DNA from: Lachnospiraceae bacterium
GTDB lineage: Bacteria; Bacillota; Clostridia; Lachnospirales; Lachnospiraceae
Direction of reading: 5' to 3'
NCBI GenBank assembly: GCA_017455525.1
Contig: JAFTAP010000082.1
Location: 1 to 60,995, forward strand
Length of the DNA stretch: 60,995 bases
Below the pieces are notes generated by a model. That model worked only from the letters and a program-made list of their open reading frames with translations, searched no databases and was not told where the DNA came from. Shown piece after piece: positions 17,049-26,523 of this stretch. The translations under genes and the position numbers were made by a program. Numbering within the stretch: position 1 is the first letter of the stretch; each line of letters starts with the position of its first letter.

Positions 17049-17078
17049 TCAGTGATTACATAGTTATTTTAACCTGTC

Positions 17079-18513
<1,435 letters not shown>

Positions 18514-18556
18514 TTATTCCCGGCATGACGCCGGATAGATTTTTTACGTAAATGCT

Positions 18557-18585
18557 ATATTACCACAATTAACCCTTAACTACAA
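18557..18585 (-). promoter_or_regulatory. Promoter of enolase
   Basis: On the minus strand TTGTAG, a 17-base spacer and TAATAT precede the enolase ATG by about 65 bases. The untranslated leader contains a small CCGGC-GTCAT-GCCGG hairpin. Confidence 0.6.
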
Positions 18586-18642
18586 CCGACTTGAATAACA
18601 TGAGCATCTAAGCCTTAAGTACCGGGCAATAAAGCACCGATA

Positions 18643-19320
18643 TTATTTGTCAGTCTTAGCCACTATGCTTTCCTGATCCTTGAAAATACTGTTTTCCGGT
18701 ATCACTCCTCTGACACAGGACACAGGATAGATATTCGTATTTTTCCCGACTACCGTACCCGGATTAAGGACTGAATTGCACCCTACCTCTACATGGTCGC
18801 CGAGCATTGCTCCGAACTTCTTTAAGCCTGTCTCTATCTTCTCTCCCGACACAGTATCCTTAACCACCACAAGCTGTTTGTCGGACTTCACGTTAGAAGT
18901 AATCGAGCCTGCTCCCATATGGGAATAAAAACCCAGTATCGAATCTCCCACGTAGTTATAATGCGGCACCTGCACATGATTGAATAAGATCACGTTCTTT
19001 AATTCCGTGGAATTTCCTACCACGCAGTCATTTCCTACAAGGGCATTTCCACGAATGAAGGCGCACTGCCTGACCTCCGTGTTCTCGCCTATTATGCAGG
19101 GTCCTGTGACTGATACCGTAGGCCAGACCTTAGCGGATCTTGCTATCCAGATATCCTCTCCGCGCTTCTCATAGATATCCATGTCAAGATGCCTTGACAG
19201 CTTCTTGATTATATAGCCTATCTCCTTCAAGGCTTCCCAGGGATATTCAAATCCCGAAAGCCACTCCCCCGCCATGCTCTCGCTTAGAGTATATAAGTTC
19301 TTAACCAATGCGCTGTCCAT
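18643..19320 (-). CDS. Left-handed beta-helix (hexapeptide repeat) protein, GlmU-like acyltransferase fold
   Basis: After an alpha-helical N-terminus (about 1-60), residues about 62-215 consist of hexapeptide repeats (for example VWPTVSVTGPCIIGENTEVR and AMLGDHVEVGCNSVLNPGTV) that build a left-handed beta helix as in the GlmU C-terminal domain. GHMGAGSITSNVK-like sequence (SHMGAGSITSNVK here) resembles the acetyl-CoA site of that domain, but the uridylyltransferase domain is missing. At 225 residues it matches the Firmicute proteins annotated as UDP-N-acetylglucosamine pyrophosphorylase-related. It could acetylate or bind a nucleotide sugar; the substrate is unknown. It follows the Hpt remnant by 14 bases in what looks like one operon with topB. 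Confidence 0.75.
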   Translation of the reverse strand: MDSALVKNLYTLSESMAGEWLSGFEYPWEALKEIGYIIKKLSRHLDMDIYEKRGEDIWIARSAKVWPTVSVTGPCIIGENTEVRQCAFIRGNALVGNDCVVGNSTELKNVILFNHVQVPHYNYVGDSILGFYSHMGAGSITSNVKSDKQLVVVKDTVSGEKIETGLKKFGAMLGDHVEVGCNSVLNPGTVVGKNTNIYPVSCVRGVIPENSIFKDQESIVAKTDK

Positions 19321-19334
19321 AATGATCCCCCTCT

Positions 19335-19526
19335 CTATCCCTGCTGCTCATCCCAGATCTCAACAACCCTCTCCAAAGGCTCCTTAAGGCTTCTGTACAT
19401 ATCAAGAAGCTCCGGCGTCTTGCTGTCTATTAGCTTCATATCTCCGTCCTTCCCGGCTTGCTCAAGCGCAAATGCCATCTCAGACAGCTCCGTCGCGCCT
19501 GTAAGCTCGAATTTTCCGTTAAACAT
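19335..19526 (-). pseudogene. Remnant of an Hpt phosphotransfer domain, 63 aa
   Basis: The sequence reads MFNGKFELTGATELSEMAFA and then LEQAGKDGDMKLIDSK. The part from GATELSEMA onward matches the second half of histidine-phosphotransfer domains, where this helix follows the HxLK(S/G) phosphorylation motif. That motif is absent, because the gene starts just before it, so the product cannot accept a phosphate. It begins 1 base after the topB stop (TGAGATG) with a usable AAGAGG site, so it may still be translated. I interpret it as the tail of a lost hybrid sensor kinase; a short protein with another role is the alternative. Confidence 0.55.
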
Positions 19527-19527
19527 C

Positions 19528-21603
19528 TCATGCCTCTTTCCGTATGCTTCCTTTTGAGGGATCCTGTGCCTGCTTTGCCTGCCCTTTTCTGCTCTTAGCC
19601 GGAGACTTCGCATATATCCCTGAAACCGCCCTAAGTCTCCCCGATATCGTACCGCTTAAGTCCTTCGCCTTCACCATGTTCACATACTTCGCAACATAGG
19701 CTTCAAGCTTCTGCCTGAATACATCCATCTCTATCTCGCCATGTTCAAGCTGTGACAGCCCCTTCTCCCAGCTTGCGGTCATCTTGGGTTCAAGCATTGA
19801 AGGAAGAGTCAGCAGCACTATCTCGAATATCATCTCGCCCATAGCGGACGGAGTCAAGACCTGCGTCTTCTTATTAAGCTTTAAGTAATCATTCTTCACA
19901 AGCTTCTCTATTATCCCTGCCCTCGTAGCGGATGTGCCGATCCCCGCCCCCTTTATCTGTGCCCGAAGCTCCTCGTCCTCTATCAGCTGACCGGCATTTT
20001 CCATAGCAAGGATCATAGAGCCTGATGTATATCTCTTAGGCGGAGTAGTCTTTCCCTCTTTTATCGTAATATCCGTTAAATCAACAATATCGCCCTTTTT
20101 AAGACTTGTAAGCAATTCAAGCAGCTCTCCACTTGCGGATTCCTCATCTTCCTCGCCTGACTTATCTTCTTCCTCCGTTTCCTTCTTTGGCTTATCCTGT
20201 CCCGTTATCTCATAAAATCCGGAGCTTTTAAGCACCTTTACATTGGTGAAGAATTTCTCCTTGCTTACAGCCGTTGTCAGCTGTACCTTCTCAAATACCG
20301 CAGGCGGATAGAATATGGACAGGAACCGCCTGACTATCATATCATACACCGACCTCTGCAGATCGGACAGCGAGCCAAGCCTTGACACATCTCCCGTAGG
20401 TATTATCGCATAATGATCCGTAACCTTTGAATCATCCACATACATAGTCTTTTCAAGGTTCTCATACAGCTTCTCATCTCTTATGCGAAGCACATAATCC
20501 TTTACAGGGGCATAGCGGTAAAGCCCTCCGAGATTCTTCGTTATCTCCTTCGCAACCGCAGTCGTTAAAACCCTTGCATCCGTCCTTGGATAGGTCGTAA
20601 GCTTCGCCTCATACAAGGTCTGCGCTATATCAAGCGTCTGGTCGGGACTTATCTTGAATCTTTTACTGCACGCCGCCTGAAGCTCTGCAAGGTTATACAA
20701 TAAAGGCGGCTTCTTATTCTCCTCCTTCTTATCAACCTTGAATATAAGCCCGCTGTGAAAATCAGCTAAAGATGAGATAAATGCCTCTGCGTCTTTCTTC
20801 TCCTTAAATCCTTTTTCCGAATAAAGAAGCGGGGACTCGAAATACTCGGAGCCCTTGACAGCCTTCCACTCTCCCGTAAATCCTGCCTCACCCTTCTTAA
20901 ATAAACCCTGTAACTTGAAAAAAGGAGTCTCCTTGAAATCCCTGATCTCCCTCTCACGCCTCACGACCATCCCAAGCACGCAGGACATAACCCTGCCTAC
21001 CGCTATCGCAGCATATTTCTTATTTCCCGCAGCGTCATTCATCATCCGTCCGTATTTCACGGACAAGGCTCTTGAGAAATTGATCCCCATCGAATAATCC
21101 TCAATGCCGCGCATAATTCCCGCATTGGCAAGATTACGGTATGCCTCATAAGGCTTCGCTTCAGACATTCCCCGCCTTATCTCATCCTCCGTGGTAGAAT
21201 CAATCCATACCCTCCGCTCCGACATGCCGTCACGTACTCCGCCCTGCATACGGATAAGCTCCTCTATGACCTGTCCCTCGCGTCCTGAGTCGCCAGCCCA
21301 TAGTACCTCTGACACATCGTTTCTGTGCAGGCAGTTATTTACTATCTTATATTGCTTCTTTGAAGACGGAATGACGGCATATTTATATTCCGCAGGAAGA
21401 AAAGGCAGATCGCAAAGATTCCATTTCTTATATTTCTCATCGTAAGCATCAGGATATGACATCTCGACGAGATGCCCGTAGCACCATGTGATAACATAGG
21501 ATTCATTTTCGATAACCCCGTCGCCCCTGCCGTTCACTTGAAGAATCGAGGCGTATTCCCTTGCAACAGAAGGCTTCTCCGTGATGATAAGAGTCTTTCC
21601 CAA
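19528..21603 (-). CDS. topB: DNA topoisomerase III (type IA)
   Basis: The enzyme relaxes and decatenates DNA through a transient 5' tyrosyl link. The 691 residues begin MGKTLIITEKPSVAREYASI (TTG start, directly behind the previous gene, with GGGAGA 9 bases upstream). The Toprim acidic motif is present as AGDSGREGQVIEELI: where classic TopB has DPDREGE, the second aspartate is glycine and the last glutamate is glutamine. The active tyrosine is intact in TTYPRTDARVL, and GIGTSATRAGIIEKL is typical. No C-terminal zinc fingers are seen; a basic tail (SPAKSRKGQAKQAQ) replaces them. It overlaps nothing but abuts the GGDEF-EAL gene and the Hpt remnant. Confidence 0.92.
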   Translation of the reverse strand: MGKTLIITEKPSVAREYASILQVNGRGDGVIENESYVITWCYGHLVEMSYPDAYDEKYKKWNLCDLPFLPAEYKYAVIPSSKKQYKIVNNCLHRNDVSEVLWAGDSGREGQVIEELIRMQGGVRDGMSERRVWIDSTTEDEIRRGMSEAKPYEAYRNLANAGIMRGIEDYSMGINFSRALSVKYGRMMNDAAGNKKYAAIAVGRVMSCVLGMVVRREREIRDFKETPFFKLQGLFKKGEAGFTGEWKAVKGSEYFESPLLYSEKGFKEKKDAEAFISSLADFHSGLIFKVDKKEENKKPPLLYNLAELQAACSKRFKISPDQTLDIAQTLYEAKLTTYPRTDARVLTTAVAKEITKNLGGLYRYAPVKDYVLRIRDEKLYENLEKTMYVDDSKVTDHYAIIPTGDVSRLGSLSDLQRSVYDMIVRRFLSIFYPPAVFEKVQLTTAVSKEKFFTNVKVLKSSGFYEITGQDKPKKETEEEDKSGEEDEESASGELLELLTSLKKGDIVDLTDITIKEGKTTPPKRYTSGSMILAMENAGQLIEDEELRAQIKGAGIGTSATRAGIIEKLVKNDYLKLNKKTQVLTPSAMGEMIFEIVLLTLPSMLEPKMTASWEKGLSQLEHGEIEMDVFRQKLEAYVAKYVNMVKAKDLSGTISGRLRAVSGIYAKSPAKSRKGQAKQAQDPSKGSIRKEA

Positions 21604-21604
21604 A

Positions 21605-23311
21605 TCAGCCGTCTCCCATAGCTATAGGCTTAAAAGGTCTTTCCTCTAAAAGCTTCGTAGTTGTATCAAAATCAGACGGCCTGCTGTAATAAAAGCCCTG
21701 AGCTATATTACAGCCCAGATTCATAAGCGTCTTTCCCTCATCAGCAGTCTCAACTCCCTCTGCGACCAGATCCATGCCAAGCCTTTTTGCGATATTGATG
21801 ATGCTCTCAACTAATACCTCTGTCTTGGTATCCTTCTGTATCGCAGTCACGAAGCTCTTGTCAATCTTTATCACGTCGGCGTTTATATTATGAATAAGAG
21901 ACAGCGAGGAATACCCTGTCCCGAAATCATCTATCGCTATCCTAAAGCCCATATTTTTAAGGTTCTTCGTAAAATCAATGATACGCGCATACTCGGACTC
22001 CGTAGCGGTCTCCGTTATCTCTATCTCCACATACTCCGTGCTGATGCCGTAATGATCCACGACCTTCTTTATTTCTTCCTCAACCTCAGGCACGAAGATA
22101 TCCTTCCTTGAGAAATTAACGGAAAGTATTGGCGGATTAAGCCCCATGTCGAGCCACTTCCTGATGGACTCACAAGTAAGACGCAGTATCTCCATGTCAA
22201 GCTCGTAGGTAAGTCCGAGTCTGTCTATTACCGGTATGAACTGATCCGGAAAGATAAACTCTCCGTCATGCCTCCATCGGCAGAGCGTCTCAAAGCCCGC
22301 AAGCTCTCCCGTCTCCATGTCAACCTTCGCCTGAAAATAAGACATGAACTCATGCTTTGCAAGCGCAGGCATGAAAAGTGATGCGATCCTCTTATTATGA
22401 TTGAGCATATCCTTGAACTGATCGGAATAATAAACGACAGCCTGCTTAAGCCTCTGCTTTGCGAACATATTCGCTATGCTTGCATGCTCGATCCTCGTGC
22501 CGAAGTCCTCATTCTCATCGCCAACAGCTATTCCCAGCCATGCTGAAAGCGTGAAAGTCTTATCGGGTGCTTCGCTTAGGTTATCAATATTAAACTGTGA
22601 TAGCCTGTGTATGATCTTATCAAGATTCTCAGGCTTTACGAAAAGCACGAAGTTATCCCCGCCCAGCCTGCATACTCCCTCGTCCACATCTACGCAAAGC
22701 GTCAGTCTTCTTGCATACTGCACTATTGCTTCGTCTCCGCCCTTAGCGCCTATGCGTTCATTTATGTATTTGAAATTTTGTAAATTCACATAGATGACGG
22801 CATACTTCGTATCAGGATTAGTCTCAATAGCCTCCCTGAAAAGCTTCCTTATCCCGACTCCGTTAGGTATGCCGGACTGCGGATCGTGATTCCTTGCGAA
22901 ATCCAGCATCTTACGCATATTGGATATACTCTGCATAAGGTAAAGCTTTTCAGCGAAACCTACATATTTATCCTTATCAATATCTGCAGGCTTTGTCTTA
23001 TTGCTAAGATACCATTTGCATTTAATATCGTCCGCTTCCTGCCTCGGGAAAGAAAACTCAAGTACCTCACCGGGCTCTGCGCCTTTATCATACAGAACTA
23101 TCGAGCCGTCGTCCGTCTTGTCCGCTTCCACGACAAACTCAGGTCCCATAGCCCTTGACATAGGATCCTTTTCAAAAAGCATGGTGAAGGTCACCTTGGT
23201 AACGCCCAGAAGATCATAGACCTCCCTGTAATCTTCTCTCTCTACTTTGCTCCTTATGAACTTATGAATGATGTCCTCTATCTTGGACTCAATCTTTGCG
23301 TAATCAGGCAT
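21605..23311 (-). CDS. GGDEF-EAL protein, probable cyclic-di-GMP phosphodiesterase with degenerate GGDEF
   Basis: The 568-residue cytoplasmic protein has an N-terminal unrecognised domain (about 1-125), a GGDEF-fold domain (about 140-290) whose signature is GGDNF and so is unlikely to be an active cyclase, and an EAL domain (about 300-555). The EAL signature reads ETL (GFETLCRWRH), keeping the metal-binding glutamate; DDFGTGYSS, IKIDKSFV and VAEGVET are intact, so hydrolysis of cyclic di-GMP is expected and the GGDNF domain may sense GTP. A run of G (TTGGGGGGGT) directly before the ATG serves as the ribosome site. It is followed by topB after 1 base and preceded by asd by 56 bases; no functional link to either is evident. 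Confidence 0.85.
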   Translation of the reverse strand: MPDYAKIESKIEDIIHKFIRSKVEREDYREVYDLLGVTKVTFTMLFEKDPMSRAMGPEFVVEADKTDDGSIVLYDKGAEPGEVLEFSFPRQEADDIKCKWYLSNKTKPADIDKDKYVGFAEKLYLMQSISNMRKMLDFARNHDPQSGIPNGVGIRKLFREAIETNPDTKYAVIYVNLQNFKYINERIGAKGGDEAIVQYARRLTLCVDVDEGVCRLGGDNFVLFVKPENLDKIIHRLSQFNIDNLSEAPDKTFTLSAWLGIAVGDENEDFGTRIEHASIANMFAKQRLKQAVVYYSDQFKDMLNHNKRIASLFMPALAKHEFMSYFQAKVDMETGELAGFETLCRWRHDGEFIFPDQFIPVIDRLGLTYELDMEILRLTCESIRKWLDMGLNPPILSVNFSRKDIFVPEVEEEIKKVVDHYGISTEYVEIEITETATESEYARIIDFTKNLKNMGFRIAIDDFGTGYSSLSLIHNINADVIKIDKSFVTAIQKDTKTEVLVESIINIAKRLGMDLVAEGVETADEGKTLMNLGCNIAQGFYYSRPSDFDTTTKLLEERPFKPIAMGDG

Positions 23312-23367
23312 ACCCCCCCAATTCTGATCCAGAGTGACTGAAAACCTCTAAAAAATCTCTGTCAAGC

Positions 23368-24456
23368 TCACTTTTTTTCAATAAATCCCTTAGCCTTAAG
23401 CAGCTCCGCGCCAAGTACCGCTCCGCCTGCGGCGCCCCTCACGGTATTATGCGCAAGCCCTACGAACTTATAATCAAAAAGCGTATCTTCTCTTAGCCTT
23501 CCGATCGATATACCGAAGCCCCTCTCGAAGTCCACGTCAAGAGTCACCTGAGGTCTGTTATCGTCCTCAAGATATTGTATGAACTGCTTCGGAGCAGAAG
23601 GAAGCTCCAGCTTCTGCGGTTCCCCCTTATAGGAAATAAGGGCATCTATAAGCTCCTCTTTAGTAGGCTCTCCCTCGAAATCAATAAACACTGAAGCAGT
23701 ATGTCCGTTAAGCACGGGTATCCTTATGCACTGTGAGGTGATAAGCGGTCCCTCTGCAGGGATTATGGTTCCGCTTGCGCTGTCGATATGACCGTAAATC
23801 TTCAACGGCTCCTTCTCACTCTTTTCTTCCTCTCCGCCTATGTATGGTATCACGTTTCCAACCATTTCCGGCCAGTCCTTAAAGGTCTTTCCCGCGCCCG
23901 ATATAGCCTGATAAGTTGAAACGACGAGCTTCACAGGTCCCCACTTATGCCAGATATGCACGGCGGGAGCATAAGCCTGTATAGAGCAGTTAGGCTTTAC
24001 GGCTACAAAGCCCCTTGCGGTTCCAAGCCTCTTCCTCTGATACTCTATGACATCCGCATGCTCAGGATTTATCTCAGGGATAAGCATAGGCACATCGGGA
24101 GTCCATCTGTGAGCGGAATTATTAGATACCACGGGAGTCTCCGCCTTAGCGTATTCCTCCTCGATCCTTCTTATCTCATCCTTTGTCATATCGACAGCCG
24201 AGAAGCAGAAATCCACGTCCTCCGCCACGGCCTTTACATCGGACACGTCCTTTACCACGATATCCTTTGCGTTTTCAGGCATAGGGCTATCAAGCTTCCA
24301 TCTGTCTCCTACGGCCTCCTCATACGTCTTACCCGCAGATCTGGGGCTTGCGGCTATAGTCTTAACCTCAAACCAGGGATGATCTTCTAAAAGAGATATG
24401 AACCTCTGTCCGACCATTCCCGTACCGCCAAGTATTGCGACCTTTAATTTATCCAT
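23368..24456 (-). CDS. asd: Aspartate-semialdehyde dehydrogenase (archaeal/fungal-type)
   Basis: It reduces aspartyl phosphate with NADPH to aspartate semialdehyde, the branch point to threonine, methionine and lysine. The 362 residues show the nucleotide-binding GGTGMVGQRF at the N-terminus, the catalytic cysteine in AVKPNCSIQ, GAGKTFKDWPEM and the histidine-bearing IPVLNGHTASVF. The length and these motifs place it in the archaeal-like ASADH class rather than the shorter common bacterial class. ATG has GAGGTGG upstream. The gene stands 103 bases after argH and may have its own promoter there. Confidence 0.95.
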   Translation of the reverse strand: MDKLKVAILGGTGMVGQRFISLLEDHPWFEVKTIAASPRSAGKTYEEAVGDRWKLDSPMPENAKDIVVKDVSDVKAVAEDVDFCFSAVDMTKDEIRRIEEEYAKAETPVVSNNSAHRWTPDVPMLIPEINPEHADVIEYQRKRLGTARGFVAVKPNCSIQAYAPAVHIWHKWGPVKLVVSTYQAISGAGKTFKDWPEMVGNVIPYIGGEEEKSEKEPLKIYGHIDSASGTIIPAEGPLITSQCIRIPVLNGHTASVFIDFEGEPTKEELIDALISYKGEPQKLELPSAPKQFIQYLEDDNRPQVTLDVDFERGFGISIGRLREDTLFDYKFVGLAHNTVRGAAGGAVLGAELLKAKGFIEKK

Positions 24457-24559
24457 TATCCTCCACCTCTGTATTAAATATCATTCACAAAACAAAATTA
24501 ATGTAGCAAAGCTTGCATTACTTATCCTCTTTGCCGTAATTTTGTAAGTGTGTCTATTG

Positions 24560-25948
24560 TTATAAACTATTTTTCTCAAGATACCCTTTATAATAGCTTA
24601 TAGTTTCCATCATCTTGTCTTTAGCAGGAGCCCCCTTTGTAAGCCGCTTATCCACGCAGGTCTTCATGGATATCGCCTCATATATATCATCCTCAAAAGA
24701 GTCGCATTCCGCCTTATAATCCTCAATAGACAGATCGTCCATAGCGATTCCCCGCTCCACGCACCTAAGCACCAGCCTTCCGACTATAGAATGTGCATCC
24801 CTGAATGGAACGCCCTTCTTTACAAGATAATCCGCAGCGTCAGTGGCATTGGTAAAGCCCTTTTTTGCGCTCTCCTCCATGACCTCATTATTAAAGCGTA
24901 TCGTGCGGATCATTCCCGTAAACTCCCTGAGACAGTCCTGCACCGTATCCATAGCGTCAAAGGCTATCTCCTTATCCTCCTGCATGTCCTTATTATATGC
25001 AAGAGGGATGCCCTTCATCGTAGTAAGCAGTGAAATAAGAGAGCCATACACCCTGCCGGTCTTGCCCCTTGCAAGTTCCGCTATGTCGGGGTTCTTCTTC
25101 TGCGGCATTATTGAAGAGCCTGTGCTGTATCTGTCGTCTATCTCCACAAACCTGTATTCATTCGAGTTCCAGATGATGATCTCCTCACAGGATCTTGACA
25201 GATGCATCATAATAATTGATAAAGCCGACATGAACTCTATAAGATAATCCCTGTCAGATACCGAGTCCATAGAGTTCCTCGTAGCCCCGCCCTTAAAGTC
25301 AAGAAGCTCTGCCGTCATATCCCTGTCAAGGTCATAGGTAGTGCCGGCAAGAGCCCCTGCCCCAAGAGGGCACGTATCCATCCTCTCATAAATATCGGAA
25401 AGCCTCGACCTGTCCCTTATAAACATCTCAAAATAAGCCCCTAAATGATGCGCAAGCGTAACAGGCTGTGCCTTCTGCAGATGCGTGAAGCCCGGCATAT
25501 AAGTCTCGGTATTAGCCTCCATTATAACTAATAAAGCACTCTGAAGCTCTTTTATCAGCTTATCCGTCTCCTTAATCTGCCGTCTAGTGTAAAGCTTCAT
25601 ATCAAGCGCCACCTGGTCGTTCCTTGACCTTCCTGTATGAAGCTTCTTTCCCGCATCTCCTATACGCCTTGTAAGCTCCGCCTCTACAAAGCTGTGTATA
25701 TCCTCTGCTTCCTCTGATATCATAAGCTTCCCGCTGTCGATATCCTCTTTTATTCCTTTGAGTCCGTCTGTTATCTGCCTGCTCTCATCTAAGGAAATGA
25801 TCCCCTGCCTTCCGAGCATTGTCGCATGGGCGATTGAGCCCTCTATATCATCGGCATAAAGCCTCTTGTCAAAGGAAATCGACTGATTGAACTTATAAGC
25901 CGAAGCGTCCGTAGCCTCCGTGAATCTTCCGCCCCAGAGATTAGCCAT
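24560..25948 (-). CDS. argH: Argininosuccinate lyase
   Basis: This enzyme makes the last step of arginine synthesis, splitting argininosuccinate into arginine and fumarate. From ATG 25948 it has 462 residues, the standard length, starting MANLWGGRFTEATD. The superfamily signature GSSIMPQKKNPD with the mobile catalytic loop is intact, as are HTGRSRNDQVALD and GFTHLQKAQPVTLAHH. A GTG nine bases upstream would overlap the preceding gene; GGGGTGAG fits the ATG, which lies one base after that gene's stop (TAGCATG), so the two are translationally coupled. argG is not in the window. Confidence 0.96.
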   Translation of the reverse strand: MANLWGGRFTEATDASAYKFNQSISFDKRLYADDIEGSIAHATMLGRQGIISLDESRQITDGLKGIKEDIDSGKLMISEEAEDIHSFVEAELTRRIGDAGKKLHTGRSRNDQVALDMKLYTRRQIKETDKLIKELQSALLVIMEANTETYMPGFTHLQKAQPVTLAHHLGAYFEMFIRDRSRLSDIYERMDTCPLGAGALAGTTYDLDRDMTAELLDFKGGATRNSMDSVSDRDYLIEFMSALSIIMMHLSRSCEEIIIWNSNEYRFVEIDDRYSTGSSIMPQKKNPDIAELARGKTGRVYGSLISLLTTMKGIPLAYNKDMQEDKEIAFDAMDTVQDCLREFTGMIRTIRFNNEVMEESAKKGFTNATDAADYLVKKGVPFRDAHSIVGRLVLRCVERGIAMDDLSIEDYKAECDSFEDDIYEAISMKTCVDKRLTKGAPAKDKMMETISYYKGYLEKNSL

Positions 25949-25949
25949 G

Positions 25950-26393
25950 CTACTCACCCCTTATTATAAGCGATGCAGCGATAAGCATCGCAGTTCCAAG
26001 CGCAACAGCAGGGAATAATGACGTGTCCGTCCCGAAGGATGTGATGCCTCCGACTATAAGAAGGAGCGCAGAAATCACGACCGACGCAAAGCCCGGTGCG
26101 CCCGCAAGCAATACGCCCATTATGGTACAGAAAATAAGGATGATAAGGTAAACGGGTACGCTCATGCCAAGCTCTTTTATCCCAAAGATAAGCGCCATAG
26201 CAAACATAAGGACAAGAGAAATTATCCCCACAGTTGACTTAGGCAGAGTGCCGAAAACCAGATCGTCATCCCTGTCAGAAGAATGACTGTATTCCCTCCT
26301 GCTCTGTATCCTCTGTCTGTTAAAAGGCTTCCTCCTGTCATTTACGTGAGTAATTACATCAGTAGTCTCAGGCTCGACCCGCTTAATCTCCAA
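25950..26393 (-). CDS. Four-helix membrane protein, unknown function
   Basis: A charged cytoplasmic N-terminus (about 1-50, rich in Arg, Asp and Glu) precedes four predicted transmembrane helices (about 53-70, 77-95, 101-118 and 126-143). Nothing in it is catalytic by eye. It shares a promoter (26479-26507) and a one-base junction with argH. I do not recognise the family. The pairing with argH may be accidental or may indicate a small membrane protein with a metabolic role. Confidence 0.65.
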   Translation of the reverse strand: MEIKRVEPETTDVITHVNDRRKPFNRQRIQSRREYSHSSDRDDDLVFGTLPKSTVGIISLVLMFAMALIFGIKELGMSVPVYLIILIFCTIMGVLLAGAPGFASVVISALLLIVGGITSFGTDTSLFPAVALGTAMLIAASLIIRGE

Positions 26394-26478
26394 GATACCC
26401 CTCCGAATAATCCATTACCGCCCGATCGTACAGCGGGCATAGGTAATTCACAAAATAAGCCATCACAAATAACACTTT

Positions 26479-26507
26479 ATAATACCTTATTTCGTTTTAT
26501 TATTCAA
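26479..26507 (-). promoter_or_regulatory. Promoter of the membrane protein-argH operon
   Basis: On the minus strand TTGAAT, a 17-base spacer and TATTAT lie about 90 bases before the ATG at 26393. Confidence 0.55.
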
Positions 26508-26510
26508 GAA

Positions 26511-26523
26511 GGGCTCTCAGCCC
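26511..26523 (-). terminator. Short hairpin directly after the GH36 stop
   Basis: GGGCT-GAG-AGCCC followed by TTCTTG starts right behind the GH36 stop codon. The 5-base-pair stem is short, so it is a weak terminator at best. Confidence 0.45.

Noticed and set aside
19527-19613. Upstream extension of the Hpt remnant to a Met at 19613
   Set aside because: The extra residues are out-of-frame topB sequence; the ATG at 19526 has the ribosome site.
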